Below are positions 1 through 10,887 of a DNA stretch of 64,000 nt, in pieces. Source of the DNA: Armigeres subalbatus (lineage: Eukaryota; Arthropoda; Insecta; Diptera; Culicidae); contig NC_085140.1 in NCBI RefSeq assembly GCF_024139115.2, positions 18,437,357-18,501,356 on the forward strand. The letters run 5' to 3'. Every line of letters begins with the position of its first letter. Position 1 is the first letter of the stretch. The notes under the pieces were generated by a model, which was given only the letters and a program-made list of their open reading frames with translations, had not been told where the DNA came from and made no database searches. A program made the position numbers and the translations under genes.

Positions 1-694
1 AAAGAGTATGTCACACCTTAAATAAACAAAAAATATTTCAATAATACAGCACACACTAGTAACTATGGAAACCATTATTGTTCTTTAGTATGCTAAGATC
101 GCTTTGACTGGTTGAATATATGTAAGAATGTTTTCATGATATATTATCACAAAAATGGCATAATTTAAACTGACTGACTTACTGACAAAATCACGTTTTA
201 GAAGTAGAATATATTAAATGATTTAGACTTGGGGTTGAACGGACAGATTTATGAGATGTCAAAAACATCAAAATTGTTGAAATAATTATTAGACAATTGT
301 AGAGTAGCTAATTTTGAGGTTTTCAAGGTTCACTAAAACTTCAATATCTCAGCCCCGTGAGATTATTTTTTCAATCTTTTTCTCTATAACTTCCATCATA
401 AAAATGCTTTTTGAATAATACTTGATAAAGCATGAGAAAAATTTATTTTACGTATACGAAGCGATTTTCTGCGAAAATCATCGAAAAAATTGGAATTTTT
501 ATGATATTTAAATGGTTGTAGGTGTAATATAATTCCATAATACCAACCGAATTACCATGTAAAAATTCTAAAAATATTTAACCATTTGAAAATTGATTAA
601 AATGTGGTGAATATAGGCAATATGTGACAACAAGTACGAAAAAACAGCTTTTTTGGAAAAATATATTAAGCTCTTTTAGTGGGATGTATTCAAC
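1..694. other. AT-rich DNA, no gene seen
   Basis: This stretch is AT-rich with frequent stops in all frames. I see no repeat structure, tRNA-like box or recognisable protein. Confidence 0.6.
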
Positions 695-922
695 CGTCTA
701 AGACGAATTAAGTACTCTCCATTTAATTCCACCAATTATTTTCGATATCTTTGCAGATACGTATTTCGACCACAACTGTGTGGTCGTCTTCAGTGTCTCG
801 CAAGTCGAGTCAAGTACGAGACACTGAAGACGACAACACAGTTGTGATCGAAATACGTATCTGCAAATATATCGAATATAATTGAGGGAATTAAATGGAG
901 AGTACTTAATTCGTCTTAGACG
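695..922. mobile_element. Fold-back (palindromic) MITE, GTCTAAGACG ends
   Basis: The element is almost one long palindrome of about 228 bp. Its ends read CGTCTAAGACG and CGTCTTAGACG. The arms share 'TTAAGTACTCTCCATTTAAT' and the core 'GATACGTATTTCGACCACA', and meet at 'GAGTCAAGTACGAGACACTG'. The same core recurs in fold-backs near 8.9 kb and 43.8 kb, so this is a dispersed family. No coding capacity. Fold-back structure and repetition are seen directly; the MITE label is inference. Confidence 0.8.
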
Positions 923-1074
923 CTTGAGCTTTTTTTTCTCCAAAAATGGCTCTGTCGGAACCTCTAAACTATTTTTCAGAATTTTGGGTTGTTTTACAGA
1001 AATGCTCCAAATGTGAAAATCTTTCATCTAAGGCTTGAGCACCATGACTTTTCGAACAATGTGTTTTTTAGGAC

Positions 1075-1168
1075 ACCCTAATGTGCATACAAGTCCCTAG
1101 AGTCCTTGCACATTATGTGCAGTCCAAATAAGTTTGATGCAGATGTTCTAGGTTCTTCAAAATTGTTA
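1075..1168 (-). repeat. Inverted copy of the 135-154 bp degenerate repeat
   Basis: Read on the minus strand, this segment ('GAACCTAGAACATCTGCATC' followed by a CTAGGGACTTG-like stretch) matches the tandem repeat at 1640-2205. It is an inverted outlier of that array, separated from it by a perfect hairpin. Confidence 0.6.
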
Positions 1169-1505
1169 TGTAGTTCAGATCATTTTGTCTAACAGGTCAA
1201 TTACGCCTGGTTTCAAACCGAAATCTAACTCTGGTATCAAGCCGAAATCGACGCTACACACGAGCTGGAAAAATAAAGTTCATGCAAATGCTGTGTGGAA
1301 TGACGCGAGACTGTTATGCAGCAACAAACGAACAGTCTGCGGATGGAGAAAAAAGTGTCCTAATATTGCCGTACATTTTTTTGGCATACTGTTTCGATAT
1401 TTTATCGAAATTTTATCGGATAAAATGTAAAGCATACTGGGTTGCTTTCGGTTGGATAGCAAAAATTCACTTATTTTTTGAGATTTGTGCTAACGTAAGA
1501 ACTGT

Positions 1506-1616
1506 ATCACACACACAAAACGCGATGCGAGACTGGACACAACACTTATGGTTCTTACTGTTTGTAAGAACCATAAGTGTTGTGTCCAGTCTCGCGTCGC
1601 GTTTTGTGTGTGTGAT
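1506..1616. repeat. Near-perfect 53-bp inverted repeat hairpin
   Basis: Two 53-bp arms (1506-1558 and 1564-1616) are reverse complements with one mismatch by eye, separated by a 5-base loop. The ends are 'ATCACACACACAAAACGCG' and its complement. Both sides carry 'ATAGCAAAAATT' (about 1457 and 1614), so a duplicated flank is possible. It encodes nothing. The near identity of the arms points to a recent event. Confidence 0.75.
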
Positions 1617-1639
1617 AGCAAAAATTGTTGACCTGAATT

Positions 1640-2205
1640 GTCTACAGACCAAATGATATGAACTCCAGAAGAATTTCTAGAACTTAGAATGTCTGGATGA
1701 GTTTAATTTAAACAACAAGAATTATGCAACGGCTCTAGGAAATTCTATGAATATACTGAATTATTGATTTCGGCTGGATACCAAGAGTGGTTAACTATGT
1801 GAACTAATTGATCAGAACACCAGAAAAATTTAAAGAGCCTAGAACACCTGCATGAATCTAATTTGGTTTATATATAATACACAAGAGCTCTAGGGGCTTG
1901 TATTTACATGCTTGGTTTATTCCGATTGCATACCATGTGTAGTTGATCTTGCCAACCAATTGATCTGATCTTCAGAACAATTTGGAGGACTTAGAACAGC
2001 TCCATCGCATTATTTTAGATAGCACACAATACGCAAAAGTTCTAGAGGTTCATTCCAATTGGACACCAGGTGTAGTTAAGCTTGTAGACCAATTGATCTA
2101 AATTTGAGAACAATTTGGAGAACCTAGAACATCTGCATCAAACTAATTTGAACTGCACATAGTACGCAAGGGCTTGAGGGGCTTGCAGGGACATTCTGAG
2201 TTGAT
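1640..2205 (+). repeat. Degenerate tandem repeat, period about 135-154 bp
   Basis: About four diverged units are anchored by versions of 'ACCAATTGATCT' at about 1649, 1803, 1953 and 2088. Each is followed by 'CCTAGAACA-CTGCAT' and 'CAAGGGCT-TAGGGGCTTG'-type segments. The units differ by many substitutions, so the array is old. No coding potential is evident. Confidence 0.6.
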
Positions 2206-4049
2206 TTCCGTTATGAAGTTCTTCTGAATCGGTAAACTTTACTCATATTGAATTTGGCAAATCGAAACTTTCTACATTTTGAACCCTCTTTTTTGTAATT
2301 TTGTTGATGTAGTATATCAATAATATAAATTTCAATGCATGTTTCAGGTGAAACTGTCCAGAATCTAAATAAATTTTACCTCGAATTTTCGGAGGCACCT
2401 ATCTAACCACAGAAGCAACCGATGACTGTCATCTTTCTTTTTTAGCATTTCTGTGTTGCAGCAACCATGGAATAAAGAGATGACAGTAGCTCGTTGCTTC
2501 AGTATTGATGGTGGTGCCCTTAAAAACGCGAGGTGAAAAAACACTGGATTACGAAAAGTTTGTCCATAAATGTGGTTTACAGTAAATTTTCGAAATTCTA
2601 CACATTCATAAGAAAAATACTGAAAATTGAAACCGGAAACCTTCTGAATAGTCTGAAGAAAGTCTTCTGTGCGAGAAAGAAACAGATAGAGAATTTTAAG
2701 AAATACTACTAAGACTCAATATCTGCATTCATAAAACATCATATTAATTTTTTGTTCATTACCTACCTGATTATGACGAACTTCTTTCTTCATTTCCAAC
2801 AGTTGTTCTACTGATCACGTCTTGAGCATACATAATTTATCTCCATTTTCATATCAGCACACTTTCAGATATGTCATTGTTTATAACTCGTAAATATGCG
2901 TCACCAATTACGTGATGGTTTTATTTAGTCTAAGATGAACGGACAATCGTCCGACCCACATGCCTTTATACAATTTAATCTTCGCGCAGCAAGTCGACGT
3001 TGCGCTTTATGCTGCAACTTAAGCAATGCCAAATTTTTGCTGATCACGTCCGTTTGCGAATCTCGAGCAAAACCCTCAGATGATGCGATGAAGGCGAAAT
3101 CGGGCAGACCTCTTGAGGTACTGACTTCGCGCACGTGTTTTCTTGCATTGGCAAATTGATCTCGGGGCTGCGCGATGATGTTGAAAAAATAAACTCCCAA
3201 AAAGGGGGCAATCAAGCCGTCAGGTAGGTCAGTTACTGGGGTTGTTTGCTGTTATTTATTGGTTTGTTTTGACGATGAATTTTCCGCACTCGGATTATGT
3301 AAGAATGTATACGTTCGATCTTTCTTATTTCTGGACAACCAAAGATACTTTCACGGAATCTCATAGTGTGACCCAGCATCTACGGGAACGCCGTAACACG
3401 TAGACATAAAACCACTTTACGTAATCACAGGCAAAGCGATCATAATTCTTGCCCGCGGACACTTCTGGTAGAAAGGAATTTCACAAGCGTTGTGTAATCA
3501 ACAAGGCGACGAAGCTACGCCAGCTAAAATACTCCCAACCCACCTTATTCTCCAATGCACAGCTTGACTTTGCATATTTTATATGCACTGGTAGGTTTTT
3601 ATGGTTCCATGCTCATGAGAGCAGGTTCTATTTTCGTACACTTGCCACAAACCAGACTAATTGTGTATGTGACAGGACAACTAATAGGGGGTTCCAATGA
3701 TTCTGTGTCAATAAATGCAGTAGCTCTAATCATTTTTCGAATACCCGTATCAAGAAAAACAAGTCGAATTAATTTTAGTCTCAATCCCAAATATCGGCGG
3801 ACGTATCCCATGGAAGTGCATATTTTCGCAGCTTCCCCTACTTAATGCGCTAGTACCTCACCTTGCGATCAAGATTATTGACAAAAACCGCCTCACTCGA
3901 CTCAAGGCAGGTTGAGGGTGATCTAATAAATGATTTATGTGTATGAAACCTAACCGCTTCTGCCACTGAGCCGTGTTGCTTGCGGATCAGGTACCTCCAC
4001 CTTACCGGAGAGGGCACCACCTATGAAACCGGTGGCATTTCAATGGACG
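2206..4049. other. No recognisable gene; mixed AT-rich DNA
   Basis: Only short open frames without recognisable motifs are present. Overlapping opposite-strand frames at 2925-3215 and 3449-3845 show no domain, signal peptide or repeat I recognise. I treat the stretch as intergenic. Confidence 0.5.
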
Positions 4050-4345
4050 AGGTGGGCCCTCTTTAGCCGTGCGGTAAGACGCGCGGCTACAAAGCAAGAC
4101 CATGCTGAGGGTGGCTGGGTTCGATTCCCGGTGCCGGTCTAGGCAATTTTCGGATTGGAAATTGTCTCGACTTCCCTGGGCATAAAAGTATCATCGTGCT
4201 AGCCTCATGATATACGAATGCAAAAATGGTAACCTGGCTAAGAAACCTCGCAGTTAAAAACTGTGGAAGTGTTTAATGAACACTAAGCTGCGAGGCGGCT
4301 CTGTCCCAGTGTGGGGATGTAATGCCAAGAAGAGGTTGAACGATA
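4050..4345 (+). mobile_element. tRNA-derived SINE (Feilai-like group)
   Basis: A tRNA-like head has an A-box-like 'TAGCCGTGCGGTAAG' and a clear B-box 'GGTTCGATTCCCGG' about 65 bases later. A tRNA-unrelated body follows ('TTTTCGGATTGGAAATTGTC', 'GGCATAAAAGTATCATCG') and the 3' end reads 'AATGCCAAGAAGAGG', a degenerate GAA-triplet tail. The body recurs at 14495-14665 and weakly near 39.8 kb. This structure is typical of Aedes tRNA-derived SINEs. It is not a functional tRNA gene: there is no foldable acceptor stem and the body is appended. Confidence 0.8.
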
Positions 4346-4462
4346 TGGTCCTACACAATCGATATCTCTGAATGGACTACACCCCCGAAAATAATTTTAA
4401 AGCATTCACTGATTTTCAAACAAGTTGGTCGTGCTTGAGGATCAAAATCACGATTTATAGCG

Positions 4463-4788
4463 ATTAGATTGACGTAATTTTGGGCATCCCAGCCTAAAGT
4501 GAGCTAAATATTAAATTAATGAATGTTTTTATTGTTTACATGTTTACTGAAACGTTACGTATTAGTTGGAAATAATTGTAAAGTCATCACTTTTTAAAAT
4601 AGAGTGTCTTTATAATTATACAAACAAGTGGAGTGGAGTTGTATACTTATTTCCAACTGAAACGTTCCTTTTTTATGAATCTTTATTGAAGAAATGACAC
4701 GTTCTTTTTCAGAAAACATGCATTACAAAAAATTCATTAATTAAAAATTTAGGTCACTTTAGGCTGGGAAAAATGCCTTCAATCTAAT
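4463..4788. mobile_element. Fold-back MITE with CCCAGCCTAAAGTG arms
   Basis: Inverted arms begin 'ATTAGATTGA', continue through 'CCCAGCCTAAAGTGA' and 'TTAATTAATGAAT', and fold again internally on 'GTTGGAAATAA'. Total length is about 326 bp. The right end abuts a short (ATGT)n tract (about 4788-4807). No coding capacity. Confidence 0.7.
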
Positions 4789-5389
4789 GTATGTATGTAT
4801 GTATGTAGTTAGCCATCATCCTGACTAGAGTCTTGCTCTGCATGCGGTTCCACTTAACAGTAAGGCCAAAGTTCAATATGATTTAGAATTGAACATATTG
4901 CTGTATGAAGGGCCAAAAATGGGGGTGGTGGACCTGTAGGCAGAGACACTTACACGAGACCCACGGGAAAATAAGAATCTCCTTCCAGCAGAATGATCCA
5001 ACAAAAATTTTCAATACTTGTCAAGCTTTCCACGGGATGGTATGTTTGAAGAAGGGCGTGTCAACTGGTTAACAACTGTTGGAGATAAAAGTAATAGACG
5101 TGAACGCCTAATACTTTCCTTCGTTGATTCCGATTGGCTACCACTTCATTGTCCAGTTGTAACTTCATTGATGCCCTGATGCACCCTCCCAACTCCATCA
5201 TATGTATATATTTACAGTCAAATCAGCAATATTGTAAAGGAAATGTGAAGAGCATGTGAAGAGAATATATGAAATAGAGATCTGGTAGAGAATCCTATAA
5301 TTCTACGGTGCTCCAAGGGCAAGGCCTGAAACAGCATTTTCATTGTTAATTTAGGCTATAAATAGCTAGGGGGAATGACGGCTTTGGCA

Positions 5390-7720
5390 GGATAAATTTT
5401 GCCGGGAATTGATCTGAAAATTCCACCATTATTTACTCCAAGAAAATCTTCACGAACTTCTTTATAAGTTCTGCAGAATTCCCTGCAATAATTCAAATAA
5501 TTTCGTGCTGTTTTCCATAATTTTTAGGAGTAAGAATATTCCGTGGAAAATTCCGCAGAATTACCAGTAAACATTCCTGAGAATTTCACGAAAAATCTTT
5601 GAATTTCTTGTGTAAATTCCATAAAAATTTCCGTGAATTGTTTCGAATAATTTCTTGTGAAAATTTCAAAGAATTTCTCCAGGAATTCCACCGGAAATTT
5701 ATACAGAAATTATACCGAAAATGAAATCAACAATGGAATTTTCGGAGGAATTCCTAGATTAATTCGCAATGTAATCCTGAAAGAATTCCGGTGGAAAGAT
5801 TTCCACTGGGAGATCCTCCAGGAGTTTCTCCGAAAATTCCTCTGGGAAATCTTCCAGCAGTTCCACCGGCATTTCCACCAAGAATTTCTCTAGGATTTCC
5901 TTCGAGAATTATTCCGGTAGTTCTATCGGCAGTTCCTCTGAAAATTCTTCCGGGAATTTCGCCAGAATTGGAATTTATTTAGGCTTCTTCAGGAATTTAT
6001 ATAGATTTTCCACCAGAAGCTCCTCCGAGAATTTCACTGCGAGCTCCTCAGCAAATTCTCCGGGAGGTCCTCTGATGATGATGATGGTCCAGCTACAAAC
6101 CCCAACAAAGGTTTCAGCTAGACAAGATTTGTCTATAAGATGAATTCTGTTGTTTCCGAGAATGCTTCTGGTAGTTTCCCCGGGGTTCCTTTGAAAATTC
6201 TCCCGGGAATTTCTTCAGAAATTCTTCCAGAAAATTCCTTCGAGAGTTCCTCCGGGAATTCCACCAGCAATTCATCCAGGAGTTTCTCCGGAAATTCCTC
6301 CGGGAGTTTCACCAGAAGCTATTCCAGGAAATCCTATTCCGGGAGATCCACCAGCAGTTTCTACGAGAATCCCTCCGGGAGTTTCACCGGGAATTCCTCC
6401 GGGTGTTTCTCTGAAAGGGAACTCCCGGAGGAACTACCAGAGTAATTTCCGGAGCAACTCACGAGGGATTTTCTATAGGAAGTTCCGAGATTACCGTAGG
6501 AAATCCTGGAGGAACTCTCGTAAGTATTCTAGGATGAACTCCCAAAGGAACTCCCCAAGAACTTCCGTAACTCCTGGAAGAATTCTTAAAAGAACCTCCC
6601 GGAGGAATACCCGTAAGAACTCCCAGGAACTTCTGGAGGAATTTGTAGATAAATGCCTAAGGAAATGCTAAACGAATCCCTGAAAAAAAGCCTGATTGAA
6701 TTCCCGAAGGAACTACTGGTGGAACTTCAGAGGAACACCCGGTGGAATACCCTAGAGGAAGAGAAAAAATATTTCTGAAGGAACTTCCGAAATCCCATTT
6801 CCCGTGAAATTCCTGCCAAATATCGTCCTTGAGGTATTACCAGAGAATTTCTTGGAAAAACTCCTGGAAGAACTCCCGGAGGAACTCCCACAAGCACTTC
6901 CGGAGGAATTCCCACATGGAAGTTCTGAAATAAATTAGAGAAGTTCCGAGTAAATAAAGTAAAGATATCCGAGTAAATTCCGAGTGAAGTCCGGAAGGAA
7001 TTCTAGTACACTTCCTAGGAAAATCTCTGAAGGAATTCCTGGAGAAGTATCTGAAGAAACTCCCGAAAAAAATACCTGTAAGAATTTGTGGGGAAATACT
7101 TGGACAAATTCCAGGAGAAATTCATGAAAATATTTCTATAGGATTTCTTGAAGGATATTCTGAAGTAATTGCGAAAAGAATTCCAGATTGGAATGCTAGA
7201 TGATTTCGGTATTGAATGTTTGGAGGTATTCCCGGAAAATTTCCTAGAAGTAATCCCGGAGGAATTAAAGGAAGAGTTCCGAGAGGAATGCCCGGAGAAG
7301 TTCCTTGAAGAATTTCCGAAGGATTGTGAAATTATGGAGCGAAATCGCAGGATTTCCGTCTTAAATTTTTGATGAAACATCTGGTAGAGTTTTGGGAAGA
7401 AATTCCGTATGTATTCTTGACGGAACTCTCGTATGCATTCCTGAAGGAAATGCCGGATTCTTCCTGAAGAGAGAATAACCGAAGAAATATCTAGAAGTAA
7501 ATCTTGGAGAGAAGAAAAGAAATCTTCAAGGAATTTCCTCGTGAACTTCCTAAAAAAAATTGAGTGGGAGGTAGATAAGGAGGAATTACAATTACATGAG
7601 AAGGATTTTCGAACGATTTTCAGAGGAATTTGTGGATAACTTTCCGGAGGAATTCCCAGTTCCCAGTTCCCAGGGGAGCTTCTAGAAGGATTTCAAGGAG
7701 AATTTTTGAGCCCGAAATGT
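5390..7720. repeat. GGAATTCC-rich degenerate satellite with central orientation switch
   Basis: About 2.3 kb is built from variants of a short unit such as 'TTCCTCCGGGAGTTTC'. From about 5400 to 6415 the unit reads on the plus strand (pyrimidine-rich); from about 6420 to 7700 the reverse complement dominates ('GGAACTCCCGGAGGAA', purine-rich). The switch is near 6415-6425. A non-repeat island with (GAT)n and 'CTACAAACCCCAACAAAGG' lies at about 6070-6140. Ser/Gly/Asn-rich open frames at 6140-6445 (+) and 7015-7380 (-) are translations of the repeat and I do not regard them as genes. Confidence 0.75.
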
Positions 7721-8204
7721 TTCCAGTTGTTTTGAACTTTCATATACACCCAGTTTTTTTTACACTGTTGGAATTCATTAATTTCTTGGGTAACCTGAAC
7801 TTTCATAGCTTCTTAAATACCCCCTGAATTTTCTTTGATTTTTTGTGAATTTTTTCATGGGGTTAACTCATTGCTTCATTGACGCTAAAGGTCGTAAACG
7901 ACCAAAATCAAGCCGTGTAAAAAAAAACCTGGGTGTATTATGGATCCTGGATGCCCTAATAAGTTATGGGAATCTTTTGAATTTCAACCACCTATTTCTG
8001 TATATGATTGGATCGTAAAGTGCATATGTTTGAGGGAATTCATTTCAGTACCCGTTCAATCTTTCCACAATTTAGGGGGGCGACGTCCCCCCCTGCCGCC
8101 CTCTGGCTACGCCCTTGCATGATTCCATGATTCGGTTGCCATTGTTAGATTATTTTTTAGATGAATTAACATCTGAGGAGGGTCATACGTCGCAATTAAT
8201 GGTT
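7721..8204. other. No gene recognised
   Basis: AT-rich sequence with a homopolymer-rich patch (about 7918-7928) and a GC-rich patch at about 8078-8110 ('GGGGCGACGTCCCCCCC'). A small open frame at 7940-8122 has no recognisable features. Confidence 0.45.
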
Positions 8205-8347
8205 TATGGTTGAGCTTAGTGGACGGGCGTCCCCCATAGCCGCCCCATCCGCTAAACACGTTTTTCAGTGACGGTTGACGAGGGGGCTGGGAATCGAACC
8301 CATGATCGTCCGCGAACATGTAGCCAACTACGCTACGGGACCCCCCT
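8205..8347 (-). mobile_element. tRNA-derived SINE head, minus strand
   Basis: Read on the minus strand from 8347, the sequence has an A-box 'TAGCGTAGTTGG' and a B-box 'GGTTCGATTCC', then 'CAGCCCCCTCGTCAACC' and a body with 'GGATGGGGCGGCTATGGG'. Spacing fits a tRNA-type RNA polymerase III promoter. It differs from the SINE at 4050-4345, so it is a separate family. The 3' boundary is uncertain. Confidence 0.6.
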
Positions 8348-8721
8348 AAGCCTCTTAAAAAGAGAATTGAAAGGAGGCTTTCGAACCGCGTAAAAGAATA
8401 CTTCCAAGACTTTTTTTATTTTTTTGGAAAAAAGCTTTTATGCCTCAAGGCTTCTGAACCTTCAAATTCAATATTTTAGTTAAGAACTATATTCTTAACA
8501 TATTTCATAATTTTGTTTCGATCAAGAAGATTGCTTTTGAAGATTTTTTTGATATTTTGTCCCACAATCCTTCATACACTGCAGTGCACTGTGTTGGCTG
8601 TGGTGGACATTACTCGATATGTTTTGATTTACTGATTTCTATGCATATTATGTATGTACAATACAAAGTCTTGCAATATAAATTTATACAATTATGAAAA
8701 CTTTTGTAATACGTCCGCCAT

Positions 8722-8795
8722 TACACATTTTCGTCCGAGGTACCCCCTGGGGTCAGCGAAGGTACCCCCGGGGGTACATGTACCCCAGGTTGAGA
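8722..8795. repeat. GC-rich palindromic patch with repeated GGTACCCC
   Basis: 'GAGGTACCCCCTGGGGTCAG' is followed by 'GGTACCCCCGGGGGTACATG' and 'TACCCCAGGTTGAGAAC'. Several overlapping palindromes sit inside AT-rich DNA. Likely the end of a repeat element; identity unknown. Confidence 0.5.
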
Positions 8796-8844
8796 ACTTG
8801 TTTTGGCATTTCTCCATTATTATTCACAAAAACAAATGGAATAT

Positions 8845-9143
8845 CACTTGTCATAAGACGAGTTTATACAATCCCATTGAATTCCACCACTTAATTGTAT
8901 CTTGACAGATACGTATTTCGACCTCAACAGTAAGGCCATCTTCAGTGTCTCGTACTTGACTCGACTTCGAAGTTGAAGTCGAGTCAAGTACGAGACACTG
9001 AAGACGGCATTACTGTTGAGGTCGAAATACGTATCTGTCAAGATACAATTAAGTGGTGGAATTCAATGGGATTGTATAAACTCGTCTTATGACAAGTGAA
9101 GACATTCCACTAAAAAGCTAAAAATAATTTTCTTATCAAAATG
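8845..9143. mobile_element. Fold-back MITE, same family as 43.7 kb
   Basis: Ends read 'CACTTGTCATAAGACGAG' and its complement (8845-9098). The arms contain 'TTGACAGATACGTATTTCG' and meet near 'CGAAGTTGAAG' around 8970. A right-hand extension to about 9143 ('GACATTCCACTAAAAAGCT') is shared with copies at 43.7 and 63.4 kb. No coding capacity. Confidence 0.8.
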
Positions 9144-9292
9144 GAATATATCAAATTAACCGCTTAGAAAATTGGGCCTGAAGAGGTTAAAAGGTTGGTC
9201 ACAATGCGGGTACGAAAAAAAATTGCCAACATTAACACTTCATACAAGTATAGCTGCCTTTTTTGCGTTTTTATAAAACAGTATAGTTACTT

Positions 9293-9582
9293 ACGTAACC
9301 AGTAGCCTTGCGAGCAAAGGCGTAGGATTGTCATTCCGGAGATGGGGAGTTCGACTCTCGGTTCGGTCTAGGATGTTTTCGGGTGGGAAACATTCTTGAC
9401 ACCCTGGGCATGGTGTTTCCATTGTACTTGCTACACAAGATATGTATATACTCATGCAATGGCAGGCATAGAAAAGCTTACAATCAATAACTGAGGAAAT
9501 GCTAATAGAATACTATGTTTAAAAGCTGGCCAAGTTCCAATTGGAATGTAGAGCCATTGTAGAAGACGAAGAAGAGAAGAAG
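9293..9582 (+). mobile_element. Feilai-like tRNA-derived SINE with 10-bp TSD
   Basis: The head carries an A-box-like 'TAGCCTTGCGAGCAAAGG' and a B-box-like 'GAGTTCGACTCTCGG'. The body has 'GGGTGGGAAACATTC' and 'CACAAGATATGTATA', then 'AATGCTAATAGAATACTA' and 'GGAATGTAGAGCCATTG'. The tail is GAA/GAC triplets. 'ATAGTTACTT' flanks it at 9283-9292 and 9583-9592, a direct target-site duplication that fixes the ends. A tRNA-related head, unrelated body and triplet tail match what I recall of Aedes Feilai. Confidence 0.85.
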
Positions 9583-10062
9583 ATAGTTACTTCGGAGAAA
9601 AGTGTGCTAAGATCTCTAACTTTAAATTAATGATGATATTGCTGCATAATATTAACTTGAAAAAAAAAATATGAGTGAAATTCGCAACTAGGCCCACAAC
9701 CGGATACACTCCCCTACATATGTTAGACGGGAGATGTTATTCAATAAAAAACGCGAAAGGCAAAAAAGTAATTTGATGTAAACCGCTCCTAATACTAAGG
9801 TACTAATGCGTATTGAAAACGCTAGAGATCAATAGAATTTAATCAAAATGTGTTTATCGAAGAAATAGTGTTTGAAAAAAATATTAATTAGGTATTTCAT
9901 CAAACTTCCTAATTTTGTTTTTAAATTATTCAAAGGACTTGTTAGGCGTATGTAACAAATCTATATAATAAAATTGAGTTGGTCTGTGTTCGTATGCGCA
10001 TAACGCGAAAACGGCTAGATGGATTTTCTTCATTCCTTCTGCAGTTACGTTCATTGTAGTTT
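9583..10062. other. No gene recognised
   Basis: AT-rich sequence without recognisable repeat or coding structure. Confidence 0.45.
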
Positions 10063-10887
10063 CCCGACTAGTTAGTCATAACAAAATTTGATCACAATTA
10101 TATCAACATGTGTTACAAATAACAAAACATGCAATAATTTTGTTATAAATTCTCTGACAAAGATGGAGGAAATAAAATTTCATGATCGTCATAACATGAT
10201 TATAACATAATGTGTTATGTTTATTTCTACCGAAAAAAAAATTGCCTACATTTTTGGAAGATAGGAATTGGAAAAAAAATGAGGTACCACCTACAGTATA
10301 ACTTGAATCTACAACCAAAGTTGGACCAGCTGGACAAACTTAAGGTGGTTATACAACAAAGCCACAAATCGGCCATCTTGGAAACCACGTGCTATGTCTA
10401 GTAATTTTTCAAGCGCACGAATAGAGAGAACAACAACGTACATGGGGATCACAACATCTGTAGATCGTTTGATCACTCATGCTAAGCAATCGACTTTAAT
10501 TTCAGCATTGTACAAAAAATATTACGCTGGTTTTGAACTTTTGATAATAGGAGTAGAAAACCGTGTGGTGAATTTGAAATTCACCACATGGCTTGATTGT
10601 ATAATCACCTTAATTGCCTACATTATGGATAATCATAATCTTTTCAGGAACATAATTTGCTATAGTACAAGCTATTTTCACCACTTTTTATGTAACACAA
10701 CGAGTTATGTTTTTGTTCAACTAATAACATATTTAGTAATAATTTTGTTAAAACTAGAAGTAATATTGTTACAATTTTTGTTATTTTAACTACTAATGGT
10801 ACATGTTTGATAACAACCGCTGTTATAAAAACTGCTGTAACAGAATAACAAGGTCTGATATAAATCTGTTACTATCTACTGGTCGGG
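10063..10887. mobile_element. Non-autonomous DNA element, CCCGACTAG termini
   Basis: The left end is 'CCCGACTAGTTAGTCATA' and the right end 'CTACTGGTCGGG'. The interior is AT-rich with many ATAAC/GTTAT words ('TTTTGTTATAAATTC', 'AACATGTGTTAC'). An 805-bp element with the same termini sits at 19474-20278, so two family members are present. The 131-residue open frame inside (10394-10789) has no transposase signature. Superfamily unassigned. Confidence 0.65.

Noticed and set aside
4060..4140. Functional tRNA genes at the B-box sites (4.1, 8.3, 9.35, 27.4, 30.5, 62.8 kb)
   Set aside because: The A and B boxes are SINE heads: bodies follow directly, acceptor stems do not pair, and bodies repeat between copies.
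6140..6445. Ser/Gly/Asn-rich protein of 101 residues
   Set aside because: Translation of the GGAATTCC satellite; low complexity follows from the repeat, and the right half gives similar frames on the other strand.
10394..10789. A 131-codon frame as a transposase for the CCCGACTAG element
   Set aside because: No catalytic motifs, and the related element at 19474-20278 shows no comparable frame.
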